From contig JAIRYC010000095.1 of the NCBI GenBank assembly GCA_031267965.1, positions 1-64,000 on the forward strand: DNA of 64,000 nt, written 5' to 3'. Under the pieces are notes generated by a model. It made no database searches. It was not told where the DNA came from and saw nothing but the letters and a program-made list of their open reading frames with translations. Below, piece after piece: positions 8,687 to 16,491 of the stretch. Numbering within the stretch: the stretch's first letter is position 1; every line of letters starts with the position of its first letter. The stretch is from Oscillospiraceae bacterium (lineage in GTDB: Bacteria > Bacillota > Clostridia > Oscillospirales > Acutalibacteraceae). The position numbers and the translations under genes are program-made.

Positions 8687-9772
8687 TTACTTCTTCCCAC
8701 GCCCTTTTGGCTTTGGTACTTCCTCATCTGTGCTCTCAAGCGGCGGCCGCTCAGCAGCGGTTGCCTTGGGCGCACTTTGGATCTTTTCGGCAGCAAGGGC
8801 CTCACGGATTTGCGCCTCTATATCATCCGCCGACTCTTTGTTATCACGCAGATATGCCTTAGCATTCTCGCGTCCTTGCCAGCGCAACTCCCTATAAGAG
8901 AACCACGCACCGCCCTTTTGTATAATCCCGTACTTAACACCAAGGTCAATCAGCTCACCCTCACGAACGATCCCCTGCCCATACATCACATCAAACTCAG
9001 CAATATGGAACGGCGGCGCAACCTTATTTTTCACGATTTTTGCCTTTGTGTGTGAACCAATGAACTCACCCTTGCTGTCCTTCAGGCTTTCCACACGGCG
9101 CACGTCAATGCGCACAGAGGCATAAAACTTGAGCGCGTTACCACCCGTAGTGGTCTCGGGGTTGCCGTACATCACACCGATTTTCATGCGCAATTGATTG
9201 ATGAATATGAGTATCGTATTCGATTTGCTGATGGCCCCAGCCAACTTGCGCAGTGCCTGACTCATCAAGCGGGCATGCAGACCCACGTGGCTGTCGCCCA
9301 TATCGCCCTCAATCTCACTTTTGGGTACAAGTGCGGCAACGGAATCCACAACAATCACATCCAGGGCGCCGGAACGCGTAAGCGCCTCGGTGATTTCCAA
9401 CGCCTGTTCACCATCGTCCGGCTGAGAAACCAGAAGGTTATCAATGTTTACACCAAGATTTCCGGCGTAGACTGGATCAAGCGCGTGCTCCGCATCAATG
9501 AACGCGCATTCACCGCCCATTTTCTGCGCCTCCGCAACGACGTGCAAAGCAAGCGTCGTTTTGCCGGACGACTCAGGACCATAAATCTCAATAATGCGCC
9601 CGCGCGGCAGACCGCCAATACCAATCGCGGCATCTAAGCCAATGGAGCCTGTGGGAATAGCCGCCACATTTAGCGCGCTGTTTTGCCCAAGACGCATTAT
9701 GCTTCCCTTACCATACTGCTTTTCGATTTGCAAGAGTGCTGTTTCCAGTGCTTTTTGTCTATCTTCCGCCAT
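8687..9772 (-). CDS. recA: Recombinase RecA
   Basis: ATP-dependent strand-exchange protein and co-protease for LexA. The 361 residues include Walker [10 protein letters not shown] (65-73), Walker [11 protein letters not shown], and the L2 DNA-binding loop in [23 protein letters not shown]. The C-terminal tail is Pro/Glu/Lys-rich, ending [15 protein letters not shown] site precedes the ATG. It is monocistronic, with its own promoter and terminator. I found no GAAC-N4-GTTC LexA box between the start codon and the -35, which is unusual for a Firmicutes recA. Confidence 0.99.
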   Translation of the reverse strand: MAEDRQKALETALLQIEKQYGKGSIMRLGQNSALNVAAIPTGSIGLDAAIGIGGLPRGRIIEIYGPESSGKTTLALHVVAEAQKMGGECAFIDAEHALDPVYAGNLGVNIDNLLVSQPDDGEQALEITEALTRSGALDVIVVDSVAALVPKSEIEGDMGDSHVGLHARLMSQALRKLAGAISKSNTILIFINQLRMKIGVMYGNPETTTGGNALKFYASVRIDVRRVESLKDSKGEFIGSHTKAKIVKNKVAPPFHIAEFDVMYGQGIVREGELIDLGVKYGIIQKGGAWFSYRELRWQGRENAKAYLRDNKESADDIEAQIREALAAEKIQSAPKATAAERPPLESTDEEVPKPKGRGKK

Positions 9773-9811
9773 GATACCCTCCGCTATTTTTCGTGGATAT
9801 TTTCACCAAGC

Positions 9812-9840
9812 AGTATACCAGAAATTGTGGTAAAATGCAA
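9812..9840 (-). promoter_or_regulatory. Sigma-A promoter of recA
   Basis: Minus strand TTGCAT (complement of 9835-9840), 17 bp, TATACT (complement of 9812-9817), preceded by TGG (extended -10). Confidence 0.8.
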
Positions 9841-9870
9841 GACGGCGAGAGTCAATCCCCCCGCCGCGCG
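9841..9870 (-). terminator. Possible weak terminator after the lipoprotein pair
   Basis: Minus-strand GGCGGGGG and CTCTCGCC can pair (two G-U pairs, 6-nt loop), followed by GTCTTGCATTTT. The T-tract is interrupted and overlaps the recA -35, so this is tentative. Confidence 0.35.
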
Positions 9871-9875
9871 TAAAT

Positions 9876-10799
9876 TTATTTTTGTTTTGCCGACATCGGT
9901 TTGTATTCTTTTGGTGTTTTGAACAGCGAATCGCTTGGTGAAAAATTAAAGGTCGTAATTGTTGCCTTAGCAAAGCTCTTGCTGCTCTCGGTTTCCAGAC
10001 CAATAACTGCCCCAAGTTTATTGTCATTTTTCTTTTGGAATATATAACGCTTTGTTTTGTCACCAAGCTTGTAGTGCTCAGCGATTGTGTCGCCCTCTAT
10101 TGTTGTTTTAACATAGATGCCATATTCCGTAAAATCACTGCTGATACTGCCGAAAGTTGCCTTACCCTTCTCGTCAAGTTCTTCAGCCAAATCCAATTTA
10201 ACCCCTGACATATTTACCAGCATATGCATTGTTTTTCCATCTGCGGTGTAATACGCTACAGAATTTTTCTCTCCCTTGACTTCAATTTTTGTATATTGCT
10301 TAATGCCGTCCGCAGCCATTGTCACGATTTGTAACTTTTTCTCGCCGCTTTCTTTGTTCGTGATTGCATTGCTGGCTTGCATATAAAACCGATTCGCCTT
10401 AATCGCCTTGTAAAAAGAGCAGCTTGGATACGTTGCAACCTGTGCGACCATCTGCGCTGGCTTTTCAGTCGGCTTTGTTGCCGCCGTGGACATAGGTGGC
10501 GCAGTTGTGATTGCGGACGGCTTTGTGGCAGTTGTTATATTATACGAATTAGTCGTGGTGGGGACTGCCCGCCCACTGCCTGTTGTCAGCGCAGCGGTTT
10601 TATTTATCGGTTCAGTGACAGTGCTTGCGTTGCTCTGTGACGGTTGGGCAGCAGAATCAGTTTGAGAAAGCTGATTATCAGACGCAGCAACGCTAGGGTT
10701 CGTGTTTATCCCGGGAGATGATTGTTTGGTAATACAGCCGGTGAGAGTCAATGAGAGCAGCATAATAGCCGCAAGAACGCATAACGTACGCCGTTTCAT
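9876..10799 (-). CDS. Lipoprotein, paralogue of the adjacent gene
   Basis: 307-residue lipoprotein. The signal peptide ends in the lipobox LTGC (Cys21), so the protein should be lipidated and outward facing. A Ser/Thr/Pro/Asn-rich linker covers about residues 25-115, followed by a globular domain starting near TYPSCSFYKAIKANRFYMQ. An AAAGGAG site fixes the start at 10799; the longer frame to 10895 is an artefact. It shares with its neighbour the pattern YP.S..YK..K...FYM..., a conserved AADG.KQY.K segment and the same total length, so the pair arose by tandem duplication. No known domain is recognised; a LolA/LppX-like fold is possible from the layout but unproven. Confidence 0.85.
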   Translation of the reverse strand: MKRRTLCVLAAIMLLSLTLTGCITKQSSPGINTNPSVAASDNQLSQTDSAAQPSQSNASTVTEPINKTAALTTGSGRAVPTTTNSYNITTATKPSAITTAPPMSTAATKPTEKPAQMVAQVATYPSCSFYKAIKANRFYMQASNAITNKESGEKKLQIVTMAADGIKQYTKIEVKGEKNSVAYYTADGKTMHMLVNMSGVKLDLAEELDEKGKATFGSISSDFTEYGIYVKTTIEGDTIAEHYKLGDKTKRYIFQKKNDNKLGAVIGLETESSKSFAKATITTFNFSPSDSLFKTPKEYKPMSAKQK

Positions 10800-10833
10800 A
10801 GTTTTCTCCTTTGTTCGGAGGATTTCATCGGGC

Positions 10834-10847
10834 GCTGAGCGCTCAGC
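10834..10847. repeat. Perfect 14-bp palindrome at the junction of the lipoprotein genes
   Basis: GCTGAGCGCTCAGC is a loopless palindrome overlapping the stop codon of the upstream lipoprotein gene (TGA, complement of 10843-10845), 35 bp before the start of the next. It could form an intercistronic hairpin or bind a dimeric regulator; neither is shown. Confidence 0.6.
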
Positions 10848-11766
10848 CGCCAAAAAGCTTCTGCAGCTGTTCAATTGTGCCGGAAACATAGCCAAACGGT
10901 ACTTTGAAGTATTTTGACTCGGCTTTTTCCTTAAGTACGGTTATGCTCGCCAGCATGCTGTCGCCATTGGCAGAAATAGACTGGACAAGTGAAACATCAC
11001 TACTGCCGGAAAGGAAATACACCTTATTGGTATTGCCGCTTTTTGATTTAAATGTTTCGACCTTGTACTTTTTGTTGCCGTAAGTTGCTTCCGAGGCGCC
11101 TTGGAAGGTACCCACATCCAAGAATGTGTCGTCAAATTCAGAGAGGTCAAAACCCATTACGCCGGAAGCCCCTGAGTTATCAATTTTTATTGCAAGGCCG
11201 GTATTTTTGCCAATATTAAAGATGTCGAAGCCGCTACCGCCACTCAAAAGGCTCGCCGGGAGCAGCATGGTCATTCCGGCTTTGTCCGTCAAAAGGGCGA
11301 CGTTCTTTCCTTCAACAAACATCTTCAGATATTGTTTATCGCCGTCTGCGGCACGGACAAGTGACATTTCAACCTTTTGCTTTTTACCGTTTTGGTCCGT
11401 TGCGCTACCGGTGTAGGCAAGCTCCATGTAAAAATTACCGGACTTGAGGTATTTATAAAGATTAGACGCAGGATACAGCGTTGCCTTTGGCGCCTCAGTG
11501 GGCTTTGGCTTAGTGGTTGTAACATTGGACTGCTGCTGCGCCGTTGTTGTTGGCGCAGGAGTAACCTCAACAGGCGGCTCGGTGACGATATCGGTCGGCA
11601 TGGTCACAGTGTTATCTACCGGATCACTTGGGTTGGTAACAATCGGCTTTGTTGAGAGGGTTTCACCCTCGCTCGTGGTTGGATTGTCGTGGCCCGGCGA
11701 GGTTACACAAGCCGCAAGCCCCAATGCCAGCGCCAGCACCAAAAACAGGCCGGTAATTTTTTTCAT
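10843..11766 (-). CDS. Lipoprotein, paralogue of the adjacent gene
   Basis: 307-residue lipoprotein with signal peptide and lipobox LAAC (Cys20). A Thr/Pro/Val-rich linker (about 25-95) precedes a domain beginning at LYPASNLYKYLKSGNFYMEL. The start at 11766 follows a GGAG site 9 nt upstream. It is upstream of, and in an operon with, the equally long paralogue (43-bp gap). The domain carries the shared RAADGDKQYLKM segment and later FKSKSGNTNKVYFL, reminiscent of outer-surface lipoproteins that follow a ligand-binding beta-sheet plan, but I cannot assign a family. Confidence 0.85.
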   Translation of the reverse strand: MKKITGLFLVLALALGLAACVTSPGHDNPTTSEGETLSTKPIVTNPSDPVDNTVTMPTDIVTEPPVEVTPAPTTTAQQQSNVTTTKPKPTEAPKATLYPASNLYKYLKSGNFYMELAYTGSATDQNGKKQKVEMSLVRAADGDKQYLKMFVEGKNVALLTDKAGMTMLLPASLLSGGSGFDIFNIGKNTGLAIKIDNSGASGVMGFDLSEFDDTFLDVGTFQGASEATYGNKKYKVETFKSKSGNTNKVYFLSGSSDVSLVQSISANGDSMLASITVLKEKAESKYFKVPFGYVSGTIEQLQKLFGG

Positions 11767-11818
11767 GATAGAAACTCCTTGCAAAATTAAGTAAGAGCTA
11801 AAAACTCTCTAGAATAAT

Positions 11819-11847
11819 ATAATATAGAAAATTCTGCGCAAAATCAA
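11819..11847 (-). promoter_or_regulatory. Promoter of the lipoprotein pair
   Basis: Minus strand TTGATT (complement of 11842-11847), 17 bp, TATTAT (complement of 11819-11824), in an AT-rich leader. Confidence 0.65.
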
Positions 11848-11891
11848 GCTTTTTATATTTCTAATGCATGACAGTTTTGTTACGGACTCAC

Positions 11892-12617
11892 TCAACCCTC
11901 TTGCCAATTGTGCCAAACGGACTGCACGTCATCATTGTCTTCCAGCGTTTCCAGCAGGCGTTCCATTTTTTTGATGTCATCCTCATTGCTCAGAGCAGTT
12001 TCCGTTACGGCGATATAAGCAATCTCAGCAGAAATGAACGTGTATCCCTTCGCCGAAAGCGTCTCTTGCACCGCAAGGAAGTCCACAGGCTCCGTGCGGA
12101 TATCGAACATGTCGTCATCGGCAAAAAAGTCTGTCGCACCCGCCTCCAGCGCGTCCTCCATGAGCTTTTCCTCGCTCACGCCCTCAGCCTCGACAATCAA
12201 CTGACCCTGCCGTGTAAACAAGAAAGCAACACATCCGTTTTGACCCAGATTGCCACCGTTTTTGTCAAAATAATGGCGCATATCGCCCGCCGTTCGGTTG
12301 CGGTTATCCGTCAGCGTTTCCACAATAACTGCCACACCTGCAGGACCGTAGCCCTCATAGAACAGTTCTTCATAGCTTGCGCCTCCGTTCTCACCGGCAG
12401 CCTTTTTGATAATGCGCTCTATGTTATCGTTGGGGACATTGTTTACCTTAGCCTTGGCAATAATCCCCGCCAGCTTGCTGTTTACGCTAGGGTCAGGACC
12501 ACTCTCGCGCACGGCAACCGCAATCTCGCGTCCAATTTTGGTGAATATTTTGGCACGCTGACTATCTGTTTTTTCTTTTTTACGCTTGATTGTACTCCAT
12601 TTTGAGTGCCCGGACAT
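11892..12617 (-). CDS. YebC/PmpR-family regulator or translation factor
   Basis: 241-residue protein starting with the family signature MSGHSKWSTIKRKKEK. The middle holds NVPNDNIERIIKKA and YEGYGPAGVAVIVETLTDNRNRTA, and the C-terminus is acidic. Members have been described as DNA-binding regulators and, more recently, as factors relieving ribosome stalling at proline stretches. The sequence cannot decide between these roles. A strong GGAGG site and its own promoter separate it from the rnf genes. Confidence 0.95.
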   Translation of the reverse strand: MSGHSKWSTIKRKKEKTDSQRAKIFTKIGREIAVAVRESGPDPSVNSKLAGIIAKAKVNNVPNDNIERIIKKAAGENGGASYEELFYEGYGPAGVAVIVETLTDNRNRTAGDMRHYFDKNGGNLGQNGCVAFLFTRQGQLIVEAEGVSEEKLMEDALEAGATDFFADDDMFDIRTEPVDFLAVQETLSAKGYTFISAEIAYIAVTETALSNEDDIKKMERLLETLEDNDDVQSVWHNWQEG

Positions 12618-12658
12618 GTGTGTTCTCCTCCGCTTTGGTAATACATTTTACCGTGTCG

Positions 12659-12687
12659 AGTATAGCAAAAAACAATGTGATTGTCAA
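12659..12687 (-). promoter_or_regulatory. Sigma-A promoter of yebC
   Basis: Minus strand consensus TTGACA (complement of 12682-12687), 17 bp, TATACT (complement of 12659-12664), with TGC before the -10. It starts just 12 bp beyond the rnfG stop, so yebC is independently transcribed. Confidence 0.85.
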
Positions 12688-12699
12688 ATTCAGTAGCGG

Positions 12700-13281
12700 C
12701 TAGTTCGCCCCTGTTTTTGACAAGTCCACTGTTTTTGCCGCCAGCAGTGCACGATTCACTGCCTGTGTTACGGCTTTGCTGGTAATCGTCGCACCGGTGA
12801 TCGCCTGAATTTTGTTATCTCTCGGCGCCTCCTTTGTGATCGCTATCCCAGTAACCTTGTTTACAAATTGCTCAAGAAAGTCCGAATTCTGTGCTTTCAT
12901 ACCGAGTCCCGGTGTTTCGCTAAGCGCGAGCAACTCGACCCCAAGCACCTTCGCCTTCATATCTGTCGCCGTCATAACGGATATTTCGCCGCCATAGCCG
13001 GTCGCCGAAGTTAAGAAAACATAACCAAGAAGCTCACCCTTGCTACCGCGCGCAATGTAAAACGAAACGTCAAATGTGCCGGAATCCTCCTTGATTGTAC
13101 GATTCTCTCTTTCGCCAAAATCGCTTGCTGACGGAATCAACTGATACATAACGCTTTCTTGATGAGAATTGTTTATATCCTCAATTCTCTGTCGCGTAAA
13201 GCTATTGGTTATTGCCAGCGCCACCACGCATACCAGACAAATCGCTGTCAGCGCGATTGCAGGAATTACCACTTTTTTCAT
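12700..13281 (-). CDS. rnfG: Rnf complex subunit G, FMN-binding
   Basis: Subunit of the membrane Rnf complex coupling ferredoxin:NAD+ electron transfer to ion pumping. The 193-residue protein has one N-terminal membrane helix (about 4-24) and an extracytoplasmic FMN-binding domain. The TGATITS motif (162-168) marks the threonine (T165) expected to receive covalent FMN from ApbE. The ATG overlaps the rnfD stop as ATGA, so translation is coupled. RnfE, A and B do not follow; yebC does. Confidence 0.95.
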   Translation of the reverse strand: MKKVVIPAIALTAICLVCVVALAITNSFTRQRIEDINNSHQESVMYQLIPSASDFGERENRTIKEDSGTFDVSFYIARGSKGELLGYVFLTSATGYGGEISVMTATDMKAKVLGVELLALSETPGLGMKAQNSDFLEQFVNKVTGIAITKEAPRDNKIQAITGATITSKAVTQAVNRALLAAKTVDLSKTGAN

Positions 13282-14243
13282 GCCGCCGCCTCCTCCTTCG
13301 TTTTTTGTCGCGCGCCAAATATTTTAGGCTGCGTGATACGCTCAATCAACGGCGTTAAAATATTCATCAGTAAAATTGCGTATGAAACGCCCTCTGGCAT
13401 GTTACCCCATGCGCGTATTGCCACCGTCACCAAGCCGCAGCCAATACCAAAAAGCAACTTGCCACCCTTGTACATTGGGCTTGTGACGTAATCCGTTGCC
13501 ATAAAGACTGCGCCCAATATAACGCCGCCGCTAAGTATTTGCTCAAGCGCATTGTGCCAGTCCAGTCCGCCGGCAAGGAACATTCCCACAGCGACTGTAC
13601 CGATAAAGCTGAGCGGAATTATAGGCGAAATTACCTTGCGGAACAGCAGATACGCACCGCCGAGCAACAGTGCCGCCACGCAGACCTCGCCATAGGAACC
13701 GCCGTGCTGCCCCAAAAACAAATCCCATAACGATGGCACATTGCCATCTGCACGGGCTATTGCCAACGGTGTTGCGCCAGTGACTGCGTCCGCTGTTTGT
13801 TGCGCTTCCGGAAGCGCCCAAGTCATCAGCACGGTTGGAAAGGAAAGGAGCAGGAAAATACGCCCGGCAATTGCAGGATTGACAAAATTTTGCCCAATAC
13901 CGCCAAAAAACTGCTTAGCAACTACGATTGCAAAAACGGAACCAATCGCACCCATCCATAGTGGCACATTGGGGGGAAGACAAAACGCCAGTAATACGCC
14001 GGTTACCACGGCTGATAAATCTCCAAGCGTTGCCGTGCGCTTAAATAACAAACGTATCAACCACTCCGAGAGCAGGGCTGCGGCTACACAAACCGCCGTC
14101 ACCAGAAGGGTGCGTGCGCCAAATATCCACACAGCGGCAACCTGCGCAGGAATTAGTGCGATGAGCACGCTCATCATGATGCCAGTTGTGGTGTCAGCCG
14201 CGCGGACATGCGGGGGTGCGCTGACTGTAAAAAGCTTGCCCAT
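13278..14243 (-). CDS. rnfD: Rnf complex subunit D, membrane flavoprotein
   Basis: 321-residue polytopic subunit homologous to NqrB. It starts with the family's SAPPHVRAADTTTGIMMSVLIAL and contains QNFVNPAIAGR. The TGATP motif (155-159) holds the predicted FMN attachment threonine (T158). About nine hydrophobic segments are visible, with YVTSPMYKGGKL near residue 260. An AGGAGG site precedes the start. It lies between rnfC and rnfG, in the order found in Clostridia. Confidence 0.96.
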   Translation of the reverse strand: MGKLFTVSAPPHVRAADTTTGIMMSVLIALIPAQVAAVWIFGARTLLVTAVCVAAALLSEWLIRLLFKRTATLGDLSAVVTGVLLAFCLPPNVPLWMGAIGSVFAIVVAKQFFGGIGQNFVNPAIAGRIFLLLSFPTVLMTWALPEAQQTADAVTGATPLAIARADGNVPSLWDLFLGQHGGSYGEVCVAALLLGGAYLLFRKVISPIIPLSFIGTVAVGMFLAGGLDWHNALEQILSGGVILGAVFMATDYVTSPMYKGGKLLFGIGCGLVTVAIRAWGNMPEGVSYAILLMNILTPLIERITQPKIFGARQKTKEEAAA

Positions 14244-14270
14244 TTTTGCTGAGCCTCCTGTAACTTAACA

Positions 14271-14295
14271 GTGGGCACACGGGTCGTGTGCCCAC
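14271..14295 (-). promoter_or_regulatory. 10-bp perfect stem-loop between rnfC and rnfD
   Basis: GTGGGCACAC and GTGTGCCCAC form a perfect 10-bp stem with a 5-nt loop, beginning 4 nt after the rnfC stop. On the transcribed strand it is followed by TGTTAAGTTACAGG and not a T-run, so it is better read as an intercistronic mRNA-stabilising or processing hairpin than as a terminator. Confidence 0.7.
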
Positions 14296-14299
14296 GCCT

Positions 14300-15640
14300 T
14301 CAGGTCAATTCCTTGATTGTTTCCTTTGCCAAGCGCATATGCTGCACAAGCGGCTTGCCCGCCGGGCATACGTAGGCACAACAACCACACTCCATGCAAA
14401 TATCCGTGCCGATTTTCTTCAACGTGCCAACATTTTTGAGAGTGATTGCTTCCTCTGCCATTGCCGGTACCAAGGAAAGCGGACAAGCACGTGTACACTT
14501 GCCGCAGTGAATGCATGCGCGTTCCGGCTTAACCTGCTTATCGCCCGGTGCAAACGCAAGGAGCGCATTGCTCTGCTTGAGAGTAGGGAAATCCGCACCC
14601 GGAAGTGCAAGCCCCATCATCGGTCCGCCCGCAATAAGCTTATATGGTTCTGCGGTCAGACCGCCACAAAAGTCAAGGATCGTAGATATTGGCGTACCAA
14701 TTGGCGCGCGGACGTTCTTTGGATCAGCCACTGCCGAGCCATCCACTGTAAGCGAGCGGCTTACCAACGGCTTACCTGTTTTTAAGTAGCGGTATAATGT
14801 AGAAACCGTGGTGACGTTGAGCACCAGACAACCCGCATCCGCCGGGAGTTTACCTACCGGAACCTTGCGCCCAGTCGCAGCGTAGACCATCATTTTCTCC
14901 GCGCCCTGCGGATAGCGGCTTTTCAACTTCATGAGGTGAACGGTATTGTCTTTATTGCGCAAGCTTTCTGCGATTTTGATCAGGTGATAGAATACGTCAG
15001 GTTTATTGTCCTCAACGCCGATGATGATTTGTTTGAAGTCAAAGTGCTCCAATAACGTGTAAACCCCACGCAAAACGTCCGTGCTGTGGTCAAGGCATTC
15101 GCGGTAGTCCACGGTAATATACGGCTCGCACTCCGCGGCGTTGATGATAAGAGTATCAACGTGTTTTTCCGGTGGCACGGCAAGCTTAACATGCGTCGGA
15201 AAGCCTGCGCCGCCAAGCCCCACAAGCCCGCTCTCACGCACCGCGGCAAGGAAATCCCCGCGCGTTTCGATTTTGGGCGGAGCAACTTCCGGGCACAGCG
15301 TCATTTGCCCGTCGGATTCAATTGTCACCGCCTGCGTGTAGATTGAGTTTGGCAGAAGTATCTCGCTGATTCCCGTCACTATGCCGGAAACGCTTGCGTG
15401 GATTGGCGCAGAAATAAGCGCGGAGTTGTCTGCGATTTTCTGCCCTACAGTGACATAGTCACCCGGCTTAACCACAGGTACGCACTCCGCCCCGATATGC
15501 TGGCGCATGGCAAGCGTAACGCGCTCGGGCGAAGGGATACGTGCAATCTCGGTGCCGGCAGTGTTCTTGCGGTGAGGTACCGGCACGCCGCCGTGTATGC
15601 GGTACTTTGCCTTAAAGACACCATGAGAGCTATTCCTCAT
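14300..15640 (-). CDS. rnfC: Rnf complex subunit C, NADH-binding iron-sulfur protein
   Basis: 446-residue peripheral subunit that binds NAD(H) and FMN and relays electrons. An N-terminal barrel-sandwich region (HGGVPVPHRKNT) is followed by the flavin/NADH site GLVGLGGAGFPTHVKL and the INAAECEPYITVDYR motif. Two ferredoxin clusters are CIHCGKCTRACP (376-387) and CMECGCCAYVCP (415-426). A GGAG site lies 9 nt upstream of the ATG. It is likely transcribed with the Gx-transporter gene upstream. Confidence 0.96.
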   Translation of the reverse strand: MRNSSHGVFKAKYRIHGGVPVPHRKNTAGTEIARIPSPERVTLAMRQHIGAECVPVVKPGDYVTVGQKIADNSALISAPIHASVSGIVTGISEILLPNSIYTQAVTIESDGQMTLCPEVAPPKIETRGDFLAAVRESGLVGLGGAGFPTHVKLAVPPEKHVDTLIINAAECEPYITVDYRECLDHSTDVLRGVYTLLEHFDFKQIIIGVEDNKPDVFYHLIKIAESLRNKDNTVHLMKLKSRYPQGAEKMMVYAATGRKVPVGKLPADAGCLVLNVTTVSTLYRYLKTGKPLVSRSLTVDGSAVADPKNVRAPIGTPISTILDFCGGLTAEPYKLIAGGPMMGLALPGADFPTLKQSNALLAFAPGDKQVKPERACIHCGKCTRACPLSLVPAMAEEAITLKNVGTLKKIGTDICMECGCCAYVCPAGKPLVQHMRLAKETIKELT

Positions 15641-15757
15641 GCAAAAAATCTCCTATAACTTTTGTATTGAAGATATGACTATTACTTATCTAAGCTGCCA
15701 TGTATGATTTTATGTGTCGCTTCATTTTTTCATCGTCCAAGTCCTATAATTTTCACT

Positions 15758-16300
15758 CTACGACGTACGCTCACTTAATTTTAGCCGCAGCAATACGGGC
15801 AAAACCGCCCGGGAAATGCAACCGGTCACAATCCCTGCTGCGAGTGAAAACAGCAACAGCACCGGTGCTGCAGCGACAAGCTTGACAGTACCAGTCAGTA
15901 AGCAAGCGGCGGCCAACTGCCCTGCGTTGTGGCAAACGGCACAGATAACACATACGCCAACAAGACCGAGCTTCTCTTGCCGTAGGAGCAGACACAATAC
16001 CACTGTACTGAGTATTCCGCCGGAAAGGCTCAGGAGTCCGGCGGTCACACCACGGGTTGCCCCGGCAAACAATGCCTTCAGCACAGCGATTGCAAACGCT
16101 TCCTTACAGCCAAGCTTGTGCACAGTAAAGAGTGTTGCGACGTTGGAAAGCCCTGGTTTTGCGCCTGGCGGCAGATATGGCATTGGCGGTAAAAGACCCT
16201 CCAAGAACGAGAGTGCCAGCGCCAGCGTACCCATCACGCCTAAAAACGCAAGCCTTGCGGCGGGGCGCGTAATTCTGAGGGCTTTGTTTTTGTTCGCCAC
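15758..16300 (-). CDS. Gx transporter family membrane protein (heptaprenyl diphosphate synthase component I-like)
   Basis: 180-residue integral membrane protein with five or six hydrophobic segments and the family motif YLPPGAKPGLSNVATLF, followed by KALFAGATRGVTAGLLSLSGG. The family carries the name heptaprenyl diphosphate synthase component I, but is often linked to flavin and Rnf genes and resembles ECF-type substrate-binding components, so a transport role is more likely. The start is GTG at 16300, preceded by GGAGGTG at 5-7 nt. It is the first gene of the apparent Gx-rnfCDG operon. Confidence 0.85.
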   Translation of the reverse strand: MANKNKALRITRPAARLAFLGVMGTLALALSFLEGLLPPMPYLPPGAKPGLSNVATLFTVHKLGCKEAFAIAVLKALFAGATRGVTAGLLSLSGGILSTVVLCLLLRQEKLGLVGVCVICAVCHNAGQLAAACLLTGTVKLVAAAPVLLLFSLAAGIVTGCISRAVLPVLLRLKLSERTS

Positions 16301-16324
16301 GCATTCACCTCCAGCTAACTGGTT

Positions 16325-16353
16325 ATTATATCACAATCGCGGCCAATAAGCAA
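16325..16353 (-). promoter_or_regulatory. Promoter of the Gx-rnfCDG operon
   Basis: Minus strand TTGCTT (complement of 16348-16353), 17 bp, perfect TATAAT (complement of 16325-16330) preceded by TGA (extended -10). Confidence 0.75.
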
Positions 16354-16491
16354 TGGCGGCACGGCTTTACCAAGCTGCATAAAAATTTTTCGCGGCCAGT
16401 TGGCGTATGACACAAAAACCGCCATTCATCAATAGCGTAAGCAAGATAAGATTTTCACATTACTCATTAGGGAATCACAATGATCACACCA

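Noticed and set aside
11868-12605. Long open frame on the plus strand (about 245 codons)
   Set aside because: It is exactly antisense to yebC, has no ribosome site and no family resemblance; an artefact of the codon use of yebC.
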